A stretch of DNA of 64,000 bases from Marinobacter maroccanus (lineage in GTDB: Bacteria > Pseudomonadota > Gammaproteobacteria > Pseudomonadales > Oleiphilaceae). The stretch covers positions 16,392 through 80,391 of the forward strand of contig NZ_PSSX01000018.1 of assembly GCF_002933275.1 (NCBI RefSeq). The letters run 5' to 3'. Positions within the stretch are counted from its first letter, which is position 1. Every line of letters begins with the position of its first letter. This document shows positions 34,142 to 42,989 of this stretch, piece by piece. A program made the translations under genes and the position numbers. The notes below the pieces were generated by a model. The model was given only the letters and a program-made list of their open reading frames with translations. It was not told the DNA's origin and did not search any database.

Positions 34142-35392
34142 GTGGCAACATCACCTGACGTAAGGCCGGATAACGAGGCCTTCTCCATGCCTGGGTCGTC
34201 TTTGCTTCGTGTTTTTGACGAAGCGCCCTATCTGTGTCGCTGTTCCGACAATAAGACCGCGGCTTACGTTAAACCCAGGGCAAATGCGGTGAATTGGCCT
34301 TACATGCAGGTCAATCGCAAGAACGTGGTCTCTTGGCTGGTTTTCGATTTAGACCATAACAATCCGATGATTTGGGAAGACGCAGCGTTACCGCCTCCTA
34401 ACCTCATCGTTCGTAACCCGGAAACCAGCAGTGCTCACCTTTTTTATGCAATCACACCGGTTCTTACGGGCCCTGAAGCCCGACAGCAACCGATTGATTT
34501 CCTGAAAGCTGTTTATCGCTCAATGGCGCTGAAATTAAAGGCGGATCTTGCTTACAGCGGACCTGTGGCAAAGACACCGGGCCATCCCTGGTGGCAGACC
34601 ACGGAGCTTCATAATTCTGAATACTCTCTTGGTGAATTGCAGCCGGCGAGCGACCTTGAGTACATACCTCCATGGCGAGGCGTTCCAGATCTGGAGACCG
34701 TCAGCCACTCCAGACACTGTACGTTGTTCGAGCAGGTTCGATTCTTTGCCTATGCGATCGTGCGGCAGGAACGTGAACAGGGCTCTGAAAGCTCCTTTAT
34801 AAAGAGGGTGGAGCAGTACGCACGGAGTAAGAACCGATTTTCCGGACGTCACTACAAATCCGGCAAGCTTCGCCAGAGCCAGGTTCGTGCGACGGTAAAA
34901 TCGATTACTCGCTGGACCTGGTCAAAGTATTACGGCGCCGCCGATTGTGCTCGTGGCACCATGCTGTTAGATCGCTCAATACCGCTGCCTGAGAAGCAGC
35001 GTTTGGCAGCCAGGTACACGCACAAGGAGCGCGTTAAGAAGACCGAAGAGAGGATTCGGACAGCCGTTACCAATCTTGAAGCTGAGGGGATTGCACTGAC
35101 ACAGAAGGCAGTTGCTGAAGCTTCAGGACTTTCCCGCCAAACCGTTGCAAAACACAAACATTTACTCGCGCCGGCCGGCCGCAATGTTGTCGATTTTCTT
35201 GTCGAAAAGCGGCGTCTAAACGCTGGCAAATCCCATGTTAAAAATGCTGTCTATCAGATAACTGCTTCGCTTTTGGTTCCTTTGTTGTTTGATCGTGGTC
35301 GCTCTCTAGTGCCGGCGCGGACGATTAGAATGTTGTCCGATTCAGGCAGTGTGTCTGAGAATTGTGAGAGTGTGAGGCTGGATACCAGCTAA
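34142..35392 (+). CDS. rep: ColE2-type plasmid replication initiator (Rep with primase-like domain)
   Basis: The 416 aa product starts with GTG (AAGGGG 8 nt upstream). Its N-terminal half follows ColE2 Rep closely: NRKNVVSWLVFDLDHNNPMI, PPPNLIVRNPETSSAHLFYA, LKADLAYSGPVAKTPGHPWW. A PriCT-like helical segment follows (LFEQVRFFAYAIVRQE), and a C-terminal HTH (LTQKAVAEASGLSRQTVAKH). ColE2 Rep primes leading-strand synthesis at its own origin. It is a second initiator besides the Rep_3 protein at 50 kb, so the plasmid may be a cointegrate. Confidence 0.85.
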   Translation: MATSPDVRPDNEAFSMPGSSLLRVFDEAPYLCRCSDNKTAAYVKPRANAVNWPYMQVNRKNVVSWLVFDLDHNNPMIWEDAALPPPNLIVRNPETSSAHLFYAITPVLTGPEARQQPIDFLKAVYRSMALKLKADLAYSGPVAKTPGHPWWQTTELHNSEYSLGELQPASDLEYIPPWRGVPDLETVSHSRHCTLFEQVRFFAYAIVRQEREQGSESSFIKRVEQYARSKNRFSGRHYKSGKLRQSQVRATVKSITRWTWSKYYGAADCARGTMLLDRSIPLPEKQRLAARYTHKERVKKTEERIRTAVTNLEAEGIALTQKAVAEASGLSRQTVAKHKHLLAPAGRNVVDFLVEKRRLNAGKSHVKNAVYQITASLLVPLLFDRGRSLVPARTIRMLSDSGSVSENCESVRLDTS

Positions 35393-35510
35393 GTCGTGTC
35401 TTCGTATTTTCTTGGTTCTTTGCTGTTGGCTTTTAAAGGGTAGAGTGGATTTTAAAGAAATGACGGCGCCATTGTGGTATTCTATTTTTGCCAAATGGCG
35501 GGAGGTTCAT

Positions 35511-36017
35511 ATGTCAGCGATTACTGAGAAAAAACAGAGCCCTAAAGGGCATTTTGGGCCTGGGAAGGCGAATGTTAGCGGTGTTTATGGGGGGCGTGGT
35601 GCTGTGAAAGCCCATCGCTCAACTATCACCGGAAAGTACGTATTTTCGGGCGTTCAGGGCGTAAAAAAAATCCGACGCGGGGGCAAGGCTAAGGAACTGG
35701 ATGCCCTGAAGGCCCTTTACGACATCGACGACACTGTTTTGTGCACATTGTTGGATATTTCCCCGCGCACCTTGGTGCGCAGACGTGAAGATGGAACCGT
35801 GAACAAAGCAGAACTGGATCGAGTAGCGACTTTGCACCTGGTGATGCGTGACGCCGTGGAACTGTTCGAAGGTGATAGGGATAAGGCACGACGTTGGCTG
35901 AAGCGTCCGGTGCGAGCCCTTGAGCACCAGTGCCCAATAGATCTTCTGGATACCGAGGCTGGTATTCGTATGGTACGGGATCTGATTGGTCAGCTTGAGC
36001 ACGGCGTGTACGCATGA
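35511..36017 (+). CDS. Xre/MbcA/ParS-type antitoxin of a RES toxin
   Basis: The 168 aa product from ATG 35511 (GGGAGG 5-6 nt upstream) has an N-terminal HTH region (LKALYDIDDTVLCTLLDISPRTLVRRR) and a C-terminal MbcA/ParS/Xre toxin-binding domain (LVMRDAVELFEGDRDKARRWLKRPVRALEHQCPIDLLDTEAGIRMVRDLIGQL). It overlaps the RES gene by 4 bp. Such antitoxins cap the RES active site and repress their own operon. Confidence 0.88.
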   Translation: MSAITEKKQSPKGHFGPGKANVSGVYGGRGAVKAHRSTITGKYVFSGVQGVKKIRRGGKAKELDALKALYDIDDTVLCTLLDISPRTLVRRREDGTVNKAELDRVATLHLVMRDAVELFEGDRDKARRWLKRPVRALEHQCPIDLLDTEAGIRMVRDLIGQLEHGVYA

Positions 36018-36481
36018 AGGCGTACCGTATTACAAAACGAAAACACAAGGATACCGCGTTTTCCGGGTTTGGTGCGCGCCAATATGGGGGGCGTTGGAAT
36101 CTGCCCAATCACTCTGCGGTATATCTGTCGGAGAGCATTGCCCTTGCTCAACTAGAAGTCCTGGTTAACCTGGGTGAAGAGGATAGTCTTCAGAATTATC
36201 TATTGTTTCAAATTGAAGTCCCAGACAGCCAACTTATGGTCCTGGCCGATGACGCTTACCCAAAAGATTGGAACGCGACAAGAGTCTCAGCAGATACTCA
36301 AGAGATCGGAACTGATTTTCTTATCAGCGGTGAAGCGCTTGCATTGGCGGTTCGTTCGTGTGTTGTGCCACAAGAATATAATCTCGTTCTTAATCCAGAA
36401 CACCCTGGCGCCGAAGCGGTTATCGAAGAGGCAGTTGAGGTAACATTCCAATTTGATGATCGACTGCGCTCTGATTCCTGA
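36014..36481 (+). CDS. RES-domain toxin (NAD+-degrading family)
   Basis: The 155 aa product MKAYRITKRKHKDTAFSGFG has the RES motif residues Arg (GARQYGGRWN), Glu (YLSESIALAQLE) and Ser (LISGEALALAVRSCVVPQEYN). Known RES toxins deplete NAD+ and stop growth. It is downstream of, and coupled to, its antitoxin gene. As a pair they probably stabilise the plasmid. Confidence 0.88.
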   Translation: MKAYRITKRKHKDTAFSGFGARQYGGRWNLPNHSAVYLSESIALAQLEVLVNLGEEDSLQNYLLFQIEVPDSQLMVLADDAYPKDWNATRVSADTQEIGTDFLISGEALALAVRSCVVPQEYNLVLNPEHPGAEAVIEEAVEVTFQFDDRLRSDS

Positions 36482-36731
36482 AGAGTTGACTGCGTATCAC
36501 CTAAAGAACATAAGGGAACGTTCGAGTCAGGCCTTTTCTTCAAAGATTTCGAGCCATCGCATGCAGTATGATTAGAGCGCAAATTGCATAGGCTGAATGA
36601 ATACATGGTAGTAGAGTTCAGTACCCGGCTAAGTCATTGTTTTGTTGATTTATGTGCAATGTGATCGATGGTTCAAAGTCAGTAATATACGGTCAAATTT
36701 CTGTGATGGTAAAGCGCGTTGTCCAATCGCT

Positions 36732-36738
36732 GTTATGC
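36732..36738 (+). other. attC right-end-like site at the start of cassette 1
   Basis: GTTATGC has the form of an attC R' end, and a cassette would start at TTATGCC. The 268 bp before the GIY-YIG gene hold no other gene; a full upstream attC or attI is not obvious. Confidence 0.45.
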
Positions 36739-36749
36739 CCTAAGGTGCT

Positions 36750-37553
36750 ATGAGTAACTATTACGTCTACGTGTACATTGATCCCAGGAATTTCGAGGAG
36801 TTTTACTATGGGAAAGGTAAAGGCTCCCGGAAACATGCTCACCTCAATGACGACTCAGATAGCGAAAAATCCCGGCGGATAAAGGCCATCAAGAAAGAAG
36901 GATTGGAGCCAATCATAAGGGTTATTGCTCGCAATCTATCTGAACACGATGCGCTGCTTGTTGAGAAGACCTTACTCTGGAAGTTGGGTAAGCAGCTTAC
37001 GAATATTTCCTCTGGCCATTATGCAGACAATTTTCGTCCCCACGACTCTCTGCACAAATATCTTTCGGGGTTCGATTTTCAAAATGGGCTGTATTACTAC
37101 AACGTAGGGGAAGGCGTGCATCGCAACTGGGATGACTACGTAACCCATGGGTTTATCTCCGCAGGCCAGGCACCAAGATTCCGGGATGCAATGCTAGGCT
37201 TGCAGACAGGGGATTTTGTCGCAGCATACCTTAAGCGTCACGGTTTTGTAGGGGTTGGCCAGATTACTCAAAGCGCTCGGCCGGCGCGTGACGTTCTGGT
37301 AGGTGGTGTCCCACTTTTGCAGAAAGATCTGGTATGCCCGAATATTGCAGAAAACTCGAACGATCTCGAGAAGTCGGAGTATGTCGCACTCGTAGACTGG
37401 ATCCGGACTGTTCCGCGAAACGAGGCAAAATGGAAATCAAAGAGTGGGTTGTTTACCTCGCAGCTCATTCGAGCTTCGTTAGATGGCCAGCCAGAAACTG
37501 TAAAGTTTTTGGAACAGGAGTTTGCCGTTGATTTCACGGAACTTTTGTCATGA
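36750..37553 (+). CDS. LEM-3-like GIY-YIG nuclease fused to a PUA/EVE-like domain (cassette 1 gene)
   Basis: The 267 aa product starts with a GIY-YIG fold variant (NYYVYVYIDPRNFEEFYYGK, then GKGSRKHAHLND) with the metal-binding Glu in EHDALLVEKTLL. The C-terminal half (FQNGLYYYNVGEGVHRNWDDY; LQTGDFVAAYLKRHGFVGVGQI) resembles PUA/EVE-type modules that read modified bases. The combination suggests a nuclease directed at modified or unusual nucleic acid, but this is inference. It starts 12 nt after a GTTATGC and is followed by an attC-like site, so it is an integron-cassette gene. Confidence 0.65.
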   Translation: MSNYYVYVYIDPRNFEEFYYGKGKGSRKHAHLNDDSDSEKSRRIKAIKKEGLEPIIRVIARNLSEHDALLVEKTLLWKLGKQLTNISSGHYADNFRPHDSLHKYLSGFDFQNGLYYYNVGEGVHRNWDDYVTHGFISAGQAPRFRDAMLGLQTGDFVAAYLKRHGFVGVGQITQSARPARDVLVGGVPLLQKDLVCPNIAENSNDLEKSEYVALVDWIRTVPRNEAKWKSKSGLFTSQLIRASLDGQPETVKFLEQEFAVDFTELLS

Positions 37554-37568
37554 CAATCGATTGCGCAA

Positions 37569-37629
37569 TGCTAACTAACTTTCCGCCGCCTCGCGGCTTC
37601 AAACACAGCCCGTGTGCCGGGCGTTATGC
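37569..37629 (+). other. attC-like site of cassette 1
   Basis: A left end with GCTAAC near 37570, internal hairpins GCCGC-CTC-GCGGC and GCCCG-TGTGC-CGGGC, and a right end GGGCGTTATGC at 37619-37629. The left end is a poor match to a standard R'' box. The right end is supported by cassette 2, whose predicted start TTATGCG is complementary to its own R''. Confidence 0.5.
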
Positions 37630-37649
37630 GCTAGGAACAAGTTGAGAGT

Positions 37650-38180
37650 ATGGCATCAGGGGTATCGAATAAATTAACAGGGCAGGTCGGGGAGCATCTG
37701 GTGTCGGCAGTACTGGGTACTCTGGGTTACTACGCTTCCCCTTACTCTGGAAACGTACCGGGATTTGATGTCACGGCTGTGCACTCCGAATCCCTCAAAT
37801 CGTTTCCTGTTCAGGTGAAAGCTAGTACCAAGGGTGCATTAGTCCAGTCCTCAATCGATAAATGGTGTAACCACAGTATCGATGAAGATAACCGTCAAAC
37901 AATGGGTATATTGAAACCGCTTAAGCACCCGAGCTTGGTTTGGGTTTTGGTGCGGTTGAGCAACTCGGGAACAAGCGGAGCAAGATTTTTTATCTGTACA
38001 GAGCGAGATATCCAGAAGAAGATCGTTGCGAGGTACTCGGCTTTTATGGAGAAGCACGACCATCGCCGTCCTGGAGGTGGCTCATCACCGCAGGCAATTC
38101 TCAACATTAAGGACGTTGTTGAGTTTGAGGATAACTGGAAAATTCTTCCGGATTATCAGGCTGCCGATGGCCCCGCATAA
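37650..38180 (+). CDS. PD-(D/E)XK-like nuclease-fold protein (cassette 2 gene)
   Basis: The 176 aa product MASGVSNKLTGQVGEHLVSA has Glu15, Asp40 (VPGFDVTAV) and Gln55-Val-Lys57 (FPVQVKAST). This is the E...D...(E/Q)xK arrangement of PD-(D/E)XK nucleases such as Holliday-junction resolvase-like proteins. The start is 20 nt after the attC right end. The TAA stop overlaps the R'' of its own attC. It is the sole gene of an integron cassette. Target and role unknown; a defence nuclease is plausible. Confidence 0.65.
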   Translation: MASGVSNKLTGQVGEHLVSAVLGTLGYYASPYSGNVPGFDVTAVHSESLKSFPVQVKASTKGALVQSSIDKWCNHSIDEDNRQTMGILKPLKHPSLVWVLVRLSNSGTSGARFFICTERDIQKKIVARYSAFMEKHDHRRPGGGSSPQAILNIKDVVEFEDNWKILPDYQAADGPA

Positions 38181-38258
38181 CCACTGCAGGCACGGCGATG
38201 CCAATTACACTGCGCCTTCGGCTCCATTCCATATGCGCTTATGCAGCAAGCGTTATCC
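38175..38258 (+). other. attC site of cassette 2
   Basis: R'' GCATAAC (38175-38181), L'' CTGCA (38184-38188), L' TGCAG (38242-38246), R' GTTATCC (38252-38258). The total of 84 bp is in the normal attC range. CGCATAA at the left end is the exact complement of the cassette start TTATGCG at 37624, as required for a cassette that was once a circle. The rest of 38259-38637 holds no clear gene, only the promoter region of the next operon. Confidence 0.7.
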
Positions 38259-38637
38259 CCAAATCTGAATGTTCGCTCTCGGCCGGACTGCACTCTAAAG
38301 ATCAAATTTGCGCGTTGTTCCAAGTGCCCTGAATTAATTTATGGACTGCGCGTAAGACCAGTAGACGTGTCTCGGTGGTATCTACAGGAAACCTCACAGC
38401 CACTGGGCTACAGGCCGACCCAAAACCTCCTGAACCTTTCGGTACACTGCATGTGCTTTAACATAATGTTTATTATGCGTAGTAACCTAATATATAGGAA
38501 GCTATGCATAATCCGCCAATAGACTTCTTAACACTGTATAAAAAAACACATATGAGACGTTTCGTCACATGTATATAGTGAGGTGGAGTTTGTGATCAGA
38601 GCTCTTTAACTTTAAACGAAAACATTGGGGCAGCGTG

Positions 38638-41600
38638 ATGGAGTTCGGACTAAGGAAAATCGTCCTTATTGACAGCTATGTTGAAGGCAGAGCCTCAGAG
38701 CTTGATGTTTCTGGTCACACCAACATCAGTGGTGCTAACGGCATTGGTAAAACCAGCTTCTTGAAACTGATTCCGATCTTTTACGGGGAGAGTCCCCGGC
38801 GCCTTACGGTTGAGAGCGCCAACGGGAATGAGAGTTTCAACTCTTTCTACCTGAAGCGGAACGGATCCTATCTGGTGTTTGAGTATCTGAGTCATGGGCA
38901 GCCCAAGATGGCGGTATTCTGTAACCGGCGAAACGAGGCCAGGCACCGGCACGTCTTTATTGACTCCCCATACCGGGAAGACCTTTTCATAGATGTCGCA
39001 AATGAAGAGATCTACCCTGCCCACACCTTGCTGTCTCGCCTGAATGCCGAAGGCATTGGTCACATGAGTGTGGATACGACGCAGCAGTATCGGCAAATCC
39101 TGCTCGATGGGACGGTATCAAAGGCGTATCACTTCAGTCTTTGCCCCAGGAATGGCCGGATGTCCAAGCTGACGCCCCTGTTTACCGGCATGTTCAAACG
39201 TTCGGTTCAGTTCGCGGATCTGTCCAAGGTTATTCAAGAGTATGCCATGGACAAGCTGGATGATGATGCCCGGCAGATTCTGGAGAATTTTTCAGTCCAC
39301 CGTGATCACCTGACTGCTACTCTCACCCAGTACGACGCTTATCAGGCACTGGAGAAGGCTCGCCCGGAAAGCGACCAACTAAGCATTTTGCTTGATGATT
39401 ACACCCTCACGAACACAAAACTATCCGCCGTGGTGGTGGCCTCCCGTGATCGTCAGACGGCGCTGGAGCTCCAGGTTCGCGCCTACGACGAAGAGAACCA
39501 GGAGATTGGCCAGAAAATATCTGATGAAGACAAGGCGCACTCCAAGGCCCTCGAGGAGCTTGATAAGCAGAAGAAAGCCCATGAAGAGCAACGCGGCCCC
39601 ATAGCCACGCGAATCGACAACATCCAGCGCAGCAAGACCTCCTATGATGAACAGGAACTACCCAAATGGGAGCAAAAGCTGGCCGGTATCTGGGAACTGG
39701 TCGGCCGTCATGAGAGTTACGCCAACCAACTGAAGATCCTCGCTGATAAGTCGGAAGAGATACGCCGACCTATTGAGGCGGAAATCAGTACTACCCGTGA
39801 GCGCGCCCAGCAGGAACTCGACCGACTGGAAGGCCGCTACAAGGAACTGACTGGTCAGCAGCAGAGCGAGCGCAAAGTCATTTCGGATCGCCAGAGCCGT
39901 GAAATCCGCGAACAGGCGAAGAAACAGCAGCAGTCAGCCAGCACCCTGCAGGGAAGTCTGTCTGACCTGACCAGCAAGATCAGTCGACTTGAGGAGCGCC
40001 GAGATAACCCACAGGCGTCAGAGGAACTGGTTCGTCAGTTCACGATTGCCGAGTCGGCCAGAGACAAGGCTCAGGAAGCATTCGACACGGCTCAGACCGA
40101 CAACTTAAATGCGAGTCAGCGATTCGAGACAGCGGACAATTATTACCGGGCAGCGGACCAACGGTTCACCGACGCCCGGGAGTGTTGCGAAAAGCTTGAA
40201 GAAGCACATGCCAATGCCCTGAGTCTTGTCAACGGCAAAGAATCTTCGCTGATCTACTTCCTCAATGAAAACAAGCCCGGATGGCAGAACACCTTGGGCC
40301 GCGTTCTTGAGCCAGAAATTTTGCGCAATGAGAACCTGTCACCTTCTCTTGACCGGGACTACCCGGACAGTCAGGGCCTGTGTGGTGTGTCCATTGATTT
40401 TTCGAGGCTCCCTGAGCAGGAACTCACTCCGGCTGCCCTACGCTCCCAGATGGAAGAAGCTGCCGAGGATTTAGGCAAGGCCGAATCTGAGGAAGCGGCT
40501 GCCGAGAAGGCCCTGGCACGGGCCAATAACGATCGGAACGACGCCAAGGAACATCTGAGCAAAAAGAAAGCCGCCTTTCAACGTGCCCATACCGAACTCG
40601 AGAGCGCAAAGGACACGTTGTCGACTATCCGGCAGAAGAAAGCGCAATCCGAGCTGAATAATAAGGCCGAAACCGAGCGTGAGCTGAGCAAGCTTTTCGC
40701 TGAAAAGGGTCAGCTGGACAAGCGGATGGAGGCGCTTGAAAGTTCTCAGGATTCGGAAGCCGAACAACTGGAGGCCCGTCACGAAGAAGAGATTGAGGCT
40801 TTCGATACGGCTTATAAAGACGCCCTGGCGGCAATTGAGGCCAGTAAGACCCAGACCAGAGATACCCGGGATGCCGACGTTAAGCGCCTTCAGGAGCAAT
40901 TGGATCAGGCCCTTGCTGGACATGACATCGACCCGGAAGAGATGGAAAGGCTAAGCCGTTCGGTAAAGCAACTGGCCGAAGAGATCGAAACGATACGCGC
41001 CAAAGAAATCCACGTGAAAAGCTACAAGCGATTCATGGAGGAAGAATACGCGCTACTGTCGGGCCTGAAAGAAGATGTTTCCTCCCTGGACAAGAAGCTG
41101 AGTTTTCTCCGGGATGAGCGGGCCGAGGCGGTCAGCAACTGGAACGCACGGCGCAAGGAGCTTGAGGGGCGCATAGAGAAGAATAACAAGGCCAAGACCC
41201 AGGCCAACACCGATATGACAACCCTGCAGGTTAGCATTCTGCAAACGGCCGAAGACCGGGAACTGCACGTTTCAGAGCACAATGAAAGTCTTGCTCTGTT
41301 TCGGGAAATGGACGCCAACAGTCTAACCCATGAGTACCAGATGCTGCTCCAGCGGGAAAGCAGCAAAATCAACGAGCTCAAGAAGGTGGGTACCCGGTTC
41401 GCGACTATCTTTGAGCGGTTCACCGGGACGCCAAGCACCCAGTATTGGCAGGAGGCCGAGCTGGATTGGGACGGCACAGCGGCCCAGGTCATTATCCGGG
41501 CCCGGGCGATTCTTGAATACTTTCGGGGCGGGAAGCATGACCTGGTGCGGGACACGCTGGCCTCTGGATTCAGTAATCTAGACCAGATCGATATCTACCG

Positions 41601-42327
41601 TCGCGCCATGGAGGGCTTCGATAAACGCATCAAACGCTTCAACAAGGAGCTTTCGAGCAGCATAGAGCAAAACCTGAACTTCAAAGCGATTGAGCGGGTG
41701 GAGCCAACAGTTACCTTTGAGCTTGAGGAACTGGACTACTGGAAGGACATTAAATCTCTGGCCGATAGCGTTCGAACCTGGCGAGAAAACACTACCCTGA
41801 ACAGCCTGCCGGATGAAGACCTGATTCTGAGTCTGCGGAACTACCTGGACACCTTTGAAGAGTCTCGGGCGAACGTGACCGTTAAAGAGCTTTGGCGATT
41901 GATCCGGTTCCGATTCTTCATCATCGAAAATGGCAAACCAAAGACCGGTTCTAGCTCGAAAGATCTTTCTGGAGATGAAGGCCTGTCTTCCAATGGGCTC
42001 TCGTACATCGTCATGATTGTGCTCTTCCTTGGCTTCGTCAACATGCTGCGCAAGGGCCAGCCTGTTCACCTTACTTGGTCCCTGGATGAGCTGAGTGCCT
42101 TCGACAATGACAATAAACGGACTCTGCTGGCACTACTTGCTGAACACCACATCAGTCTGATAACCGCGTGTCCGGACATGGGCGATCGTCAGCTGGGTAT
42201 GTTCAACCAGGTTTACCGGATGGAGCGTTGTGATGGTGGCAAACGCTTTGTCCGCTGGCGCATGCCCAAGCCCGGCACCACCGCAGCGAACAACCCGTTC
42301 AAAGATATCAGCCAGGGAGAAGTCTGA
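38638..42327 (+). CDS. JetC/MksB-like SMC ATPase of a Wadjet-type system
   Basis: The 1229 aa product has Walker A SGANGIGKTS at about 31-40 and very long coiled coils (~230-1000) interrupted by a hinge-like region near residues 520-600. The C-terminal head carries GLSSNGLSYIVMIVLFLGFV (signature-like) and HLTWSLDELSAFD (Walker B). In Wadjet and MksBEFG this subunit is the loop-extruding motor that detects small circular DNA. The start ATG 38638 follows GGGG by 7 nt. It overlaps the next gene by one base. The protein resembles MukB/MksB in design and is first in the operon. Confidence 0.85.
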   Translation: MEFGLRKIVLIDSYVEGRASELDVSGHTNISGANGIGKTSFLKLIPIFYGESPRRLTVESANGNESFNSFYLKRNGSYLVFEYLSHGQPKMAVFCNRRNEARHRHVFIDSPYREDLFIDVANEEIYPAHTLLSRLNAEGIGHMSVDTTQQYRQILLDGTVSKAYHFSLCPRNGRMSKLTPLFTGMFKRSVQFADLSKVIQEYAMDKLDDDARQILENFSVHRDHLTATLTQYDAYQALEKARPESDQLSILLDDYTLTNTKLSAVVVASRDRQTALELQVRAYDEENQEIGQKISDEDKAHSKALEELDKQKKAHEEQRGPIATRIDNIQRSKTSYDEQELPKWEQKLAGIWELVGRHESYANQLKILADKSEEIRRPIEAEISTTRERAQQELDRLEGRYKELTGQQQSERKVISDRQSREIREQAKKQQQSASTLQGSLSDLTSKISRLEERRDNPQASEELVRQFTIAESARDKAQEAFDTAQTDNLNASQRFETADNYYRAADQRFTDARECCEKLEEAHANALSLVNGKESSLIYFLNENKPGWQNTLGRVLEPEILRNENLSPSLDRDYPDSQGLCGVSIDFSRLPEQELTPAALRSQMEEAAEDLGKAESEEAAAEKALARANNDRNDAKEHLSKKKAAFQRAHTELESAKDTLSTIRQKKAQSELNNKAETERELSKLFAEKGQLDKRMEALESSQDSEAEQLEARHEEEIEAFDTAYKDALAAIEASKTQTRDTRDADVKRLQEQLDQALAGHDIDPEEMERLSRSVKQLAEEIETIRAKEIHVKSYKRFMEEEYALLSGLKEDVSSLDKKLSFLRDERAEAVSNWNARRKELEGRIEKNNKAKTQANTDMTTLQVSILQTAEDRELHVSEHNESLALFREMDANSLTHEYQMLLQRESSKINELKKVGTRFATIFERFTGTPSTQYWQEAELDWDGTAAQVIIRARAILEYFRGGKHDLVRDTLASGFSNLDQIDIYRRAMEGFDKRIKRFNKELSSSIEQNLNFKAIERVEPTVTFELEELDYWKDIKSLADSVRTWRENTTLNSLPDEDLILSLRNYLDTFEESRANVTVKELWRLIRFRFFIIENGKPKTGSSSKDLSGDEGLSSNGLSYIVMIVLFLGFVNMLRKGQPVHLTWSLDELSAFDNDNKRTLLALLAEHHISLITACPDMGDRQLGMFNQVYRMERCDGGKRFVRWRMPKPGTTAANNPFKDISQGEV

Positions 42328-42989
42328 TGGTCGATCAAGTCACCCCAGCCAACGAGAGCGTTGCCAACTCGGAAACCTATCGCACCCTGCTTACCCGCCT
42401 TCTGGCCGGGAACGTTGTCTGCCAGTGGTCAGCGCCTTCGCTGGCGAGGTTGATAGAGCGCGAGGACATTCAGAACCGGGTTAACCGATGGAGCAGCGAA
42501 CTGGGAATGGAACTGGCTGAAACTAGCTCCGGAAACGGTCGGTATCTGGTATACCAAGGCTTCGACAACACCGTGAAAGCTGTGGCCCGCGAGACTTTCA
42601 CCAAATTGATGAAGAACCTGCGCTTCTACGTTCAGACGCTGGAAATGCTGATGAACGCGCTGCATCCGGAGTCCTCCCTGCTGCCAGGAGAAGAGCTACG
42701 CTTTCACGATCTGCTCAGCCAGGTCAGCCAAAGCCCGAGTCTGCAAACCCAACTGAGCAACCTGCCCTCTTCCAGGAAGTACACGGCTTACAAGGAACAG
42801 CTGGAAGGCCTGTTCTCACAACTGATCAAAGAAGGTTTGCTGGTCGAGGCCAACGCCAAACACTCGATCTATCAGGTAACCTCCCGAATTGAACTGGTTC
42901 AGGACCTGATCATTTTCATCCAGGATAACGAACACCTCCCTGAGCCGGAGGTGGACACTGCAAGTGGTCGGCAAGGGCAACTAGCATGA
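42327..42989 (+). CDS. JetB/MksE-like subunit
   Basis: The 220 aa product is mostly helical with winged-helix-like segments (YRTLLTRLLAGNVVCQWSAP; GLFSQLIKEGLLVEANAKHS). Its size and place between the SMC and kleisin-like genes fit the MukE/MksE (JetB) role of bridging the kleisin. It overlaps the flanking genes by 1 and 4 bp. The family call rests on context as well as pattern. Confidence 0.75.
   Translation: MVDQVTPANESVANSETYRTLLTRLLAGNVVCQWSAPSLARLIEREDIQNRVNRWSSELGMELAETSSGNGRYLVYQGFDNTVKAVARETFTKLMKNLRFYVQTLEMLMNALHPESSLLPGEELRFHDLLSQVSQSPSLQTQLSNLPSSRKYTAYKEQLEGLFSQLIKEGLLVEANAKHSIYQVTSRIELVQDLIIFIQDNEHLPEPEVDTASGRQGQLA

Noticed and set aside
38241..38522. 93-codon reading after the cassette 2 attC
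   Set aside because: It overlaps the attC, has no ribosome site, and its translation has no structure resembling a real protein. The region is better read as array end plus promoter.
38531..38546. CTGTATAAAAAAACAC as an SOS box before the Wadjet operon
   Set aside because: The second half is ACAC rather than ACAG and the spacer is nearly all A, so it is likely chance in AT-rich promoter DNA.
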